From assembly GCA_036571765.1 (NCBI GenBank), contig BROE01000006.1:16293024-16357023 (forward strand): 64,000 nt of DNA, written 5' to 3'. This document shows, in pieces, positions 33,501 to 45,500 of the stretch (within the stretch, counting starts at the first letter, position 1; each line of letters starts with the position of its first letter). Under the pieces are notes generated by a model that worked only from the letters and a program-made list of their open reading frames with translations, was not told the origin of the DNA and did not search any database. The stretch comes from Plecoglossus altivelis. Its lineage: Eukaryota; Chordata; Actinopteri; Osmeriformes; Plecoglossidae. The position numbers and the translations under genes were made by a program.

Positions 33501-36500
33501 TCTTCCTGCTGCTCAACAACCACAGTGCAGATTGTTAGTTTCGGAAAGTTGCCAGATTTGTTGCTAGTTGCAGACATTTTTGTTGTCACTAGTTTCGCAA
33601 AACAAAGGCAAAGAACTGTAACTGTGATGTTGCCGCATTATGGTTTGGCTTAGGGCTTTCGTAAATTACGATGAATACAACAACCTATTTTCTCTCTAAA
33701 TAAATTACATTTATTAGAAATATTTGGCTAGATGGTAAAGCTGACCTTAAATGTTCCAAAAAAGACAAACTCATTTTCAACAAAATCAAAGTTACGGTCT
33801 TTTGCCTTTGCATGGCAGTGTTGGCATGCTTACCGACTGAGGCAGATAAGACTTAATTAACTAGCTAGCCTCAGGTAGTGTCTTGTTAGCCGACGTGACG
33901 TTTCAATTAGTGCCATAGAAAACTAATTTTGGGGGAAGTTCAGATTAAACTAACAGGTCTCTCGAATCGGATGCATTTGCTGTGAGACACTCATTTCAAC
34001 CATATTTTACGCTGAGAAGCGCAGATATCTGGGGAGGTGATGGTTGTCTCACAAAAAATGAATGAGTGTGAAACATTGTATGGTAATCTAATTCCAAACT
34101 TTTCATACAATTTGTACAGAAAGTAGGTCTTATATTTAGAGAGTTTTTGTGTGTGTGTATATATATATACACTTTTTATGACAAATTTCCCCCCATCTGT
34201 GTGTGGATAGGTTCAATAAAAAATACCTATGTGTTGTTCTTTTTAACAATAAAACATAATTAAGAATTTAACTATTTACACATGACTTGACACAATTACT
34301 GCTGTTCAAACCATTTTTGATGATGCTTTAAAATAAAATATTTTGTGTCCAACAAACATTATTTTTTAGATATAATTGCAATACGGTGATACTATGAAAC
34401 AGTGGTATTTTTTCTCTAGGTCATCATACTGTCAATCTTATACTGGCCCATGCCTATGGGAGACCCTACACACTAAAATGACTGAGAATGTGCAGTTATG
34501 TGGTACTTTTGAACATTTCTTTCCCCACAGTCTTTTGAAACCAAAACAGTCAAGGTATTCCAAGTGTTGTCTTTATTATTGTGATAGTTTACAGTGGACA
34601 CATTGTACAAACATTTGAGTCTCCTACAACTCAGTCACTCCTCCTTTGATGTAAAATTACATCTGATTTGATCCAACAACATTACTAATTTGCTGATAAT
34701 ACAGCAAGGATCTGTCCCATTCCAGTTTATTTTTTGAGCCAAATTCATCCTCTTGCCTGCAATCAGTTATTGGGTGATATCCAGTCAGTCTGAAGGTTCA
34801 GGGTTTGAGCATTTGGATTGGGCAGGAACAATACATTCAAGTTCAATATAACACTATACATAGTTGAATGTGGTTGTCAATAAAACATCAAAAAAGAGTC
34901 CAACATAACGTTTATACTACATCAATCTCAAGAAAGGTTGTGCGCTCAAATTAATGCAACAAAATGTTACTTGCACGCTCCCATTTTTTTGTTGAAGCAC
35001 CTATCTACGCCTACATCAGAACAATACAATTGTCTAGGTTTGGACTAAGCCCCTAATGTTTATAATGTATGTAATCTAATTCTGTGGGAAACACAGCAGC
35101 ATATAGACTGATCACTAGCTGGTGATGAATGAGTTTTTAATAGTAGTTGAAGGCATACATGTTGGATTATGGCTGGAAGTAGCAAGATACAGATGTATTT
35201 TGCACTTGAAATGTTGTGTTAAGTATAGTGCCACTGGAGTTTTTCACACCATTGCTCTTTGTTCACTCACAGACGAATCCTTGCAGGAGAGAGTCAATTG
35301 TACTGCCTGCGGACAGCAAGTGAACCATTTCCAGCGCAACTCTGTCTATGAGCATCCCATGCTTAAAGTGCTTATTTGCAAGGTAATCAGGTTTGGACTA
35401 AGCCTCTTGCAACATTAGAGAGATATAAAAATTCACTGTTTCATTACAAAAAAATTATTATAGTAGAGACACAGTGCTGTGTGTGTTTGTTGTATTCCTA
35501 ATGTTGATGTATGCCTAAGATTAAAATTTCTTTACTCTAGTCATGCTACAAGTATTACACAAGTGATGACATCAGCAGAGACACAGATGGTATGGATGAG
35601 CAATGCAGGTAGGAAATAAAAAATCTTAGATGTTCAGCAAATATTGCGCAAGAATCTCTCAGGGCCCTAGTTCCTGGGTCAAGATGCGAGCAAAGGCCCA
35701 TGGCACAAGTGAATTTAAGGTACGGCCAATACGTTTCCGCTAATTTCGGAACATTTGACGATGCAAGGTGCCATGGTGCACAGTTGTAAAATTATTTAAA
35801 TCTTTATGAGAGGTGAGAACTTCATTATAGCTTTTGAAAAAGCACACCTCTGTCATGGCAAACTGATAATTTCGTTGTGGAAATGAAAACGTTTAGACTA
35901 GCTAAAACGGGAAATCTTCTCCTAGGTGAAAATTGTAATTCATACATATGCATGAATTTTGTTGTGTGGTTAAAAAGGTATATTGTGATATTGTCTACCG
36001 CTGGCATTGTGCCATCCAGAAACTAGAGCCCTTACTTCAGTTTGCATTTGTTGGTCTTATTACTGTATCTGTGTTCTCACATATGCAGGTGGTGTGCTGA
36101 AGGGGGGAACCTGATCTGCTGTGACTTTTGCAACAATGCTTTCTGTAAGAAGTGTATCCTGCGCAACCTAGGCAGGAAGGAACTGTCGATCATCACAGAT
36201 GAGAAAAAGAAATGGCATTGTTACATTTGCACCGCTGACCCCCTCTTGGACCTGGTCTCTAACTGCCAACGACTCATAAGCAACCTGGGACAGCTGTGGA
36301 GCAGGCAGGGGAAGAAGGAGAAGAAAGGTGAGGGGGACAGAAGGCGTCACAGAGAGGTCAAATGTCACAAGTCGATGGAGAACGGGAAGGAGCACTTGGA
36401 CGGCTCAGGGACTTTGACCTTCTCCTACAAGAAGATACAGGTTCCCAAAGAGCTTTTGAAGAAAGCCAAGAGTCTTGTGGAAACTACCACAGGATTAAAT

Positions 36501-39500
36501 AGCACATTTATTAAGTTTATTCAACAAGCAGCAGAGGAAAAGCAGGTCGACAGCGCAGTCAGGCACAGGCATTTGAAAGCCTTCAAGTCTGTACTGACTG
36601 ATTTGAAGAAGGCCCACTTTGCCTTGGAGGCGGCTTTGGAGCCCGAGTTCCTGAAGCAAGTCATTCAGAATGGAGAAGGTAGTGCTCTACCAAACAGGAC
36701 AAGCAATGTAAAGATGATCAAGTCTGACCAAACACATGGCAGCTGTGACTCGACTGACTTTAAGGTAAATGAACATGTTCAGGTCAAGGATGAGATGGAG
36801 GAGCTAGAAGAAGACAGACAGCCAGCCCAGGAGGATTTGAATGACATCCCCATAACTTCACCACAGGGGTTAGAGACCAATATAGATGCCAATAAACCCA
36901 AACGTCAGCCAAAGGCAAAATCTGAGACGGAAAAGGCTAATTGTGACGAAGGTGATGCATCGGCTGATGAGTTGTCTCTGGATAAGGACATTGTATCTGT
37001 ACCTCCATCTGTTCCTGATGAACTATTCCAGATGGTAGAAAGCCTCTCGGATTCAACAATGCTATATCAGGGGAACAAAAACACAGATAATGAAGACAAT
37101 TCCCTCAAGCTCACTAGAAGATCACTAGACTCCAAAATGTATCCTCCTAGGGTGAAGAACCTTATTGTTAAACTTACGCCTGTTCCTGTGGTTACCACTT
37201 GTGGATCCAGGCGTGAGGACATGGATGAAGCACTGAAGGAAGAGGAGGTGAAAGAGGGAGAAGAGATGGAGGAATATAATAAAGGAGACTTAAACCAGCA
37301 ATGCAATGTAGAGACTAAACCCTGCCTTAACTGGAGGTCGTCGCGAGTGAAGACCACGCCCTTAAGGAAGCTAGCAGATGGAAAGATTGAAACTGACACC
37401 TCAAAGGATAACAACAGTGACTTGGAAGAGTCTGAAGTGCACAGCAAAACCAGAGCCTCCAAGAGAAATAAGAATTTAAAGGCTGAAAAGGGGGAAAATT
37501 CAAGCAGGACTACCAGAGCCTCCACAGAGCTCAAGGCAGAAGACTCTGATTCAGATGAAGTCCCAGAGATCCTCCTTAAAACAGTGGCAGCAGAGCAGAG
37601 CTCAGATGAGAACCAAGGAGTTGCAAAGGATGAATGTGCTGGTAGAAGTGTAAAGAAGTGCTTGTTCAAGATAAACAAGACATCAACTGCACAAGAGATG
37701 GAAAATAAATCATATGAACAGAAAGTTGTGTCAAACGATTCCGGTGACGATTACAAGAAAACATTGAAGGCTGCCAAGAAGTCCAAGAAGAAGCAGAACA
37801 AGTCTGAATCCTCTGAAGACACTGACTTGGAGGTTGCAATGAAGAGCTTAGGCAAGGGAAAGAGGACGTTTGGCCAGGTCAAGAAGGAAGAGAAAAAGAC
37901 TAAGGATGACAAGAAGGAAGAAGCCAAAGCTGGGGACAGAAAGAGGTCGTACGAAAGCAAACGCAAATCAAAGCGAGAAGCCAAAGTAGATACGAAGAAG
38001 GAAACTTCTTCATCCTCCAGTGAGGACATGGTGGAACCGAAGGCAATGGGAGGGGGGTCAGGGGAGGAGAGTGGGGACCAGCAGAAGATCAAGCCCATTG
38101 TGGAGGATAATATGGCCACTGGAGGAGACTCCTTTCACCAGTCCTCAGGTCAGTTTGATAGCTAAAGTTTCGGAAAAAAAACAGTCAACAAATTTGTGCA
38201 ATGCAGAATTCCATTTTATTGTATTTACCTTTGTCTTAGACATTATAAGTTTTGGAAAAGCTGTAGTAGCTGCAAACAATCACCACACATTTGCCAGGTT
38301 CATGCTATATGTCCTTAGTGTTTTTATGTTCATGTTGTTTTTTTGTTAGAATATAAGATTAGTAAACTAACATTTGTGAGATTCTGCAAGCTAATGTATT
38401 TTCACATGAAAGGAAATTCTTTCAACCAAAGGTATTTTGAGTGTTTGTAGTAGTGATGTCAAAAATCAGTTTTCCGCTACGAAGTTGGTACTCAAACAAG
38501 AAAAAGAACCATACCATAATTTCTGAATCATGGTGTAAAGGATTTATTGGTCTATCCTGTACCCATGCAGAATGAGCAACTTTTAACCTCTAACCAGCAC
38601 ATTGTTGCCAAAGTAAACTCTCAGGAAGTTGCTTGTGGGTCTCTTGAAAGTCGCTCGATTTGACGCTAATATATGGCAAATGTACAGAGGCATATGAAAG
38701 GAGAGCGCATAATAGGATTAACACATCGTTCAGAGGCTTTTAGATTACATAGTTTGCAAAAATGTGTGTTGTTTCGGGAGGTATATTTATGTTTAACCCT
38801 TTCTAGCCAGACCATTCAAATATAGGATATTAAATTCCCATGTTTCCTACCTTAAATAGCAATGTACTGGCTCACCGACAGATTTTAGTTTGTTGTCCAA
38901 ATCTCCCCCTCACCAAAATATTTTTTGACTGATACACATGCCATATATTGTTAGAAAGCCATGATTATTGCAATTCTATTGATATAAACCATTTCAAGAT
39001 CAAGTCGTAACAATAAGTTAAATAAACGTCTTTGTACAACCACCAAGACGTAGCGAAAGCAAAGCAAAAATATTCCACTCATCAAAAAAGATGCTGAGTT
39101 GTCCAGTAATTAAAACATTTAAAAAATGGGTCTGGTTACATTTTTAAAGGTCTACAGTATCTAAACATTCAAAGTATTCAATAAAAAAACACATCAAAAG
39201 CCATGATCTTGTGTTTGCATCATTCTGGCTTTTGACTGCCAACGCAAGGGATCAGTCACTCCCGCTCAATTGTTCATAACTCGGCTCTGCTTCGGAATGT
39301 TTACGATATCTCCAAATTGTCACTGCACTCTGAGTTTTCAACTGACACCTTATTTGACCCAATACGTTGAGGTGGCTCCTTGACATAAGCCACTCCCTCA
39401 TTGTCTTTGGCTTTATTAAAATGTAGCCAAGTCTTTGAAAGCTTAGTAGCAGTGAAAGAAAATTCTGATAGCACTGTGTAGATATGAACAGTCATGAATG

Positions 39501-42500
39501 GCGGTTTCATCACAATTTATTTAGCAAGTACAAGTACATAAGATATCAACAAAGCGCTTTGTGATCAGTCATCACGGAGGACGTGATGGCCACAAGTCGT
39601 TCGTAAGAGTGACAAAACATCCCTTAAACACTACTTTAATTACACTTAGAACAAATGGTCTTGTATATGGTCAATCAATCAATGTAACAACCTCTGTGAT
39701 TGTTGAACTCTACTGTTTAACTCTACTCAGTGACAGCTTGAAAAAATTGGTATCTCCATACCAATTGTCCTACAGTTCTTTGTTATAGCATATCTCCCCC
39801 AAACTGCAAATAAGGCCACCAGTCAAATGGTAAATTGGCCTTTGTATGGTAATCTTTAACAATACAGTTGCTTCAGACCAACTGTCTCCAGACTTAACGT
39901 CTCCTGGTTAGGTGTCAAAGAACCAAAAGTGGCCTCTCCACCAAATGGAGTTAAATTAACATACATTGTATCAAGCTTCTTAACCATCTGTAGACTTAAT
40001 TTGAAACACATGTTTTGTAACCTTATTATAGAATTCCACCACATAGCCTACGTTCAGTCTTCCTGGCAAGCAAGAAAATGAGAAATGACACGGACTAGGG
40101 CATATTAAGGCAAATAAATTCTTTGTTTAGTATAAAGGCGGTTGGCAGGTAATTTAATTGAATTTAGTCATTTAAACTATTGAAGTATGTTAGCTATTTG
40201 ATTTAAATGGTATGACTTATCTTTTGAGACATAAATTCACTTAACATTATTATCCTTGATAGCAGTATCGATGAGCTGGGACCTCAGCAATATTCAGGTT
40301 TGAGGAATTTGTAACCGGGTCCTTATAGAACCAGGTATTGATCCCCATACCTAGTCAGCAGAGACCGCTATCATGCATGTACTCCAAATGGTTCAAGAAC
40401 AGCTTTTACTTGGGAAATTCTGTTCTGTTTAGGCTGTTTCAGGCAAACAGGAAACTGTCAGATGCTCATGACAATATAAGCTAACAGCAGATCTAATTGG
40501 TTAAGGGATAACTGGTTGTGAAAAATAAAGGTATTGTCATTCATCTTTTGCCTAAGCGGAGCCAGAGAGGATACTGTTTGAGATTTCCTACAGCGTAGAC
40601 ACACAACCTAAATTAAACCTAAACATATTTATTATTGTTACTTTCTTCACCCAAACTTTTGTCTCTATTTTCGAATTGTCAAAAGGTTTGTCTTTCTCAA
40701 GATTGCTGTGCTTGCATTGGATTTTCAAAAATCGAAAATATAGACAAAAGTTTGGGTGAAGAAAGTAACAATAATAAATATATATGAGAGTATAGGTGGC
40801 AAACACCCAAATACATATGAATGAGAATATAAATTGCGTCTTGACAGATGCAAATACACCTAATAATAACATAAATGAGAGTGTATATGGGTTGCGCCAT
40901 GCCAAATTGAGGCACACCCAATAAATTCTGATGAACACATCAGAAGGCTTAATGGTAGAACTGGATATAGGATATAATAGCTCATATCTGGATATATGAT
41001 ATAAAGTAGCACCTTTTATTAGAACTTACAATTATTCAAATGAATACATTTTTATCCTACTATGGTATAAGTATACGACTAAAGTCAGACTAAGTTACCA
41101 AGCTATGTCGGTCTTCAACTGAATGAATGGATGCATATGCACTATTTAATTCTTTGGTCCTTAATCTAAAACATTTGTTTCTTCTATAGGTGAGGATGAA
41201 GAGGTTAAGCATGACACTCAAATGGCAGGTGACGATGATGATGATGACGATCCTGAAAACCGGTAAGAGTCGTGTAAGACTCAACCCCCCACCTTAAAAC
41301 ACCAATATAAAATGCCATATTAGCACATCACACTTACATTTTTCATCTTTATTAATACCTATATATCAACATTATAACCTTGTTTAGCTCATGTTGATCC
41401 CTGAAGGGTTGTACCTTCGACCCTGTTTTTCAACTATTTATTAACATTAGAAGCGCTGAGCCGGTTTTATATACTAAAAGCGCTTAGTACACAATGCAGT
41501 ACCCCAAATTAGCCCCTTTAATCAATTTAGTTTGTAGATGTAAAGGGAACAAAACGTTTGTCCAAATCTGATCTGTCAGGATAGTTGTAGATAGGCTGCC
41601 TGCTAGTTAGGGTTAGCTTGCTAGCTTGCTGCTAGCTGGCCTGATAGTGCTGCTGCCCTTGCATATCCCACCATCTACATCTACCAAAATACACATTCTC
41701 AGCCAATATGACATTTTCCACTGCATATGATAGGATACACCGCCTGTCTTGTAATTCCAAAAACTGTTACATTTATTAGGTTAGACTTTTGAAGTCTTAG
41801 ATTTTTGCCATACTTGGACAGTGTTATGACAATAAATTAGAAACATTACATGTTTGTTTTTATAAATTAATCTAATTAGACCACTGAATGTTTATGATGT
41901 CCCTGTGTGTTTATTTATACTTAAGACTGGGGACAACAATTCAATTTTGATTTCGGGTTACTGTAGACCAACTATTGTCTCTAACCTGTGCTTGACATCT
42001 TTTAGCCAGTAAATATAGACATAAACAGAAATTAATGACAGATTGACAAAGGCAAGATCATTTCCAACCTTTCGCAACAAGCTTCATCTAGTGACATTAC
42101 ATGTCAGTGACAGCGTCCCTGTCTGAAGACTTAGTTTGAACCTAACAGCACTATAAGTAGGGGAAAGCAGCTTTGTGCTTCCAGTATTAACCACTTCCTG
42201 CGCCATAAGTGAGATTTGTTGACAGGAGGTTGGGATTATCTCAGCTACACTGTTTTGATTAAATACTTCAATAAACTGTTGCACAAACTACCAAAGGATT
42301 GCCAAGAAGATGCTCCTGGCCCAGATCAAATCCAGTTATTCTTCTGGAGCTGAGACTTCCTCTGAGAATGAAGACTCGGACAACAAGGATAAAAAGTCAA
42401 ATAAATTGGCCAAAGAAGAGGATGCGGAAGGTGAGCTACATCCAAAGTTTAATTTATCTTTGAAGTTAATCAGAAAATTATTTTATTGTTTATTTTGTTG

Positions 42501-45500
42501 TTCTACTTTGCCATTGCTTCCACCCCTCACCAAGTCTTTTTCTTTTTTTGTTGTTCTTGTACTCACACAAAGAAGAGGAAGATGAGGAGGAGGATGCTGA
42601 CTCTGGTTCTGAGGTGGATGTGAAGAAGGGTGGTCGACGCCACCGTCTGCTTAAACACAAGCTGTCTCTAAGTGAAGGAGAATCGGGAGATGAGAAACTT
42701 GTTTCCAAAGGCAAGAAAAAGGAGACGAAGAGGAAGACCAGGCGAAAAGGTGTGTTTGAGTTAGAGGCAGTTGTCCTGGACTTGGCATGATACATGAGTC
42801 TTCTTTATATTTATCACAATGCATTATTGAAATATATGACGTAGAAGCCACACGACATTTTAATACATCGTCATACATTGTAATACATAGTTATGGTTTT
42901 TGTCAGACAAAATATTACTGAGAAACAACGTTCCACTTAGGTTAAAATGTGCTATGATACCCTGCCAAATATAATGTCTCCTTTATTTTAAAACATGGCT
43001 TTTAGAACTATAATCCACACTTGAAACCATGGTGTGGTTGGATTACCATCGCTAAAACAAACTGTCATAGCCCTGCCACTACCAGACAACAGAAGGCAAA
43101 TCAACCATTCTTATACCCAATTTCAAGGTCTTAATAACCCCTGCATCTACCCCTTCGATGGAAACCGGCTGCTAGGTGGCTTTGACTTGCAGAAGTTTTA
43201 ATCAATTTCTTTTGAAACCTCTCTTTGTACTTGGGGTGAACATCATGCAAAAGAGTAGATGGCCTTCACTAAATGTTTGCCATTCCATTTCAGATACACA
43301 ATGTTTTTTTATGATAACATGAATATTTTACACTGGTAAAATAAGAGCTCTAGCCTGATGCCCGGAAAATCATCCTCTGTTGTAGATCGGGATGATAATG
43401 ACCCTATACACAAAGCAAGGTCCATACAATATGCTTTCCTGTGTTTGGTGTGGAAAAACTTGGTCCTTGAACTAAACACCTTGGGGAAAAATGCTCATGC
43501 CATCAGCAAGCCAGGCCTGATCACCCGGTATCAGTGCCCAACCCCCCTTGTATTCTTGTGGCTTCATAGGCAACATATCTTACAAATAGACTTCTAAAAA
43601 TCTGCCCAAAATCTTTTGGGCAGGCTTCTCAGATAAGTGGTAGCTGTTATAGCAACAAAAATGCCCAAACTCTATATTAATACCTTTTGTAAAGGAATGT
43701 CCAATAAACTTATGTAAGTGAGATGATTAGCTGTCTGCATGCTTTCTACTATATAGTGTATGTTGTTTAGATGCCTGTAATTAGCAGTGAGCTGTCTCCT
43801 CACTGAATTGGTCAGAAACATCAGCAAACAAGTAGGGCTATCAAGAAGTTCTGCTCGTTGTGGGTTGTATGAAATTGAAATATAAAATACTCTGAGTATT
43901 TAATTTATAGAAAGGGCAGTTTTTGGACAGCTGTGGGATTTTTTATCAACTGTAAATCAGTCATATTTTGACGTATCAAGTTGAAATTGCATATGGTTCT
44001 TCAGAATCATGCAATCCTGTTTAACTAAACAGTTAATCAAAATTATGACTGGCCCAATGGCTGTAACTGGGTTTTAACCTGTGTCCTTGGTCATTGCAGT
44101 ACACCACCCCACTCCATTGAGCTAATAGCAGTGTGGGACATATTGTGGTCAGTTACTGTATAAAAAACTAAGCAGTTTCTCCTGTGACATGTATTGTTTG
44201 ATTCGGCCGAAGTTTAAACAGCTGTTAATCAGTGGTCTTTTCATATATCAAGGTGAGATTGCATGTGGTACTTCAGAAAGTTGTCGTCTTGAAGCCCATA
44301 AGGTTTGGAAACCCATCAGCCAAATTGTATTTGATTTATTGACACAGATACATTGTGGCAATGTGTACATAAATACAAATGGATTTTTCAGTCATTTTGC
44401 ATTGCACTTCTTAATCCATATCACCCCAATTGAAAGACATATTTATTCTACAATTCTGTATAGTGCCACCTATGGGTGTACGCGGGCTACTTTCCGCCTG
44501 GGAGTGTCCCGCTGGATCATTGGGCCAAAATTGAAAATATGAAATTGACTTTTTGAGATATTGAACCATTTCATGGAGAAGAAGATGAGAGGGAAAAAAA
44601 AATAGGAATTCTATCAAGTAAACAAATGCATCCACATTTCAGAGTAGTGTTAACCAAATAAGTAATGGAAGTGTAGGTCATTGCCAATCATATATTATGT
44701 GATATTAAATGATAAAATCTATATTTATTAATTAGTCACCCATGTATTTACTTCATGGGCACAACAATCAATGCTGCATCATAAAAAATATGATAATTAG
44801 CAATAGATATTTTTTCAACATCCCAGTGTGAGATTGCTCCTAAATTATATAAAGGATATAAGAATTTTCCCCTCTTCCTTTCACCCCTGTCTCCAGTGGG
44901 AAGTGATGATTCCGAAGACTCTGACTTTGAAAAGTTGGAATCCAGTTGTGAGGACTCAGCAATGAGTGAGGAGGTCAGCAATTCAGAGAAGGAAGGAACC
45001 CGTCGGAAGACCAGGTAAAGAGAGACAAATCAATGTCCTATTTCTCCCAAAAACTTTGATTCAAATAATTAAATACGCAAGTTGAATGCAATGAGTTGAA
45101 TGAGATTTCATAATTTATATTTAAATCTGTGAAACATAATTTACTATTTTTTCATACAGTAGTCAACATTGTTTCGTGTTTGCTCCTGTGCAGAAAAGCC
45201 TAACTGATAACCTATTATATGTTTGATGTGGTAAACATTCACCAGTTTTGTGTAAGTCTTACCTGAATAAGTTTAACACTAAATTTATTCAAATTAGATC
45301 TTCCAAGAAGAAGGGAGAGGACAAGCAAAGAAGCTACCACCAGAAAAAGAAAAGGCGCAGAATTAAGGTCCAGGACTCATCCTCCAGCAATGAGAAGGTA
45401 AAAGGAGATTGCAAGTGTGCATGGACTCCCTTATAATTGAGTTAACAATCGTCTTTGGATTGGATAGTGTATAGTTATAGCCTTTCAGCTATTGACATGC

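Noticed and set aside
36042..36088. ATG-started extension upstream of the large atrx exon
   Set aside because: The segment is intronic: a good acceptor CAG precedes 36089 and exon 5 joins there in phase as QC-R-WCAEGG, exactly as in mammalian ADD domains.
37067..38119. Long minus-strand frames opposite the large atrx exon (203 and 122 codons)
   Set aside because: Antisense shadows of a Lys/Glu/Ser-rich exon; serine/leucine-rich composition is the expected by-product.
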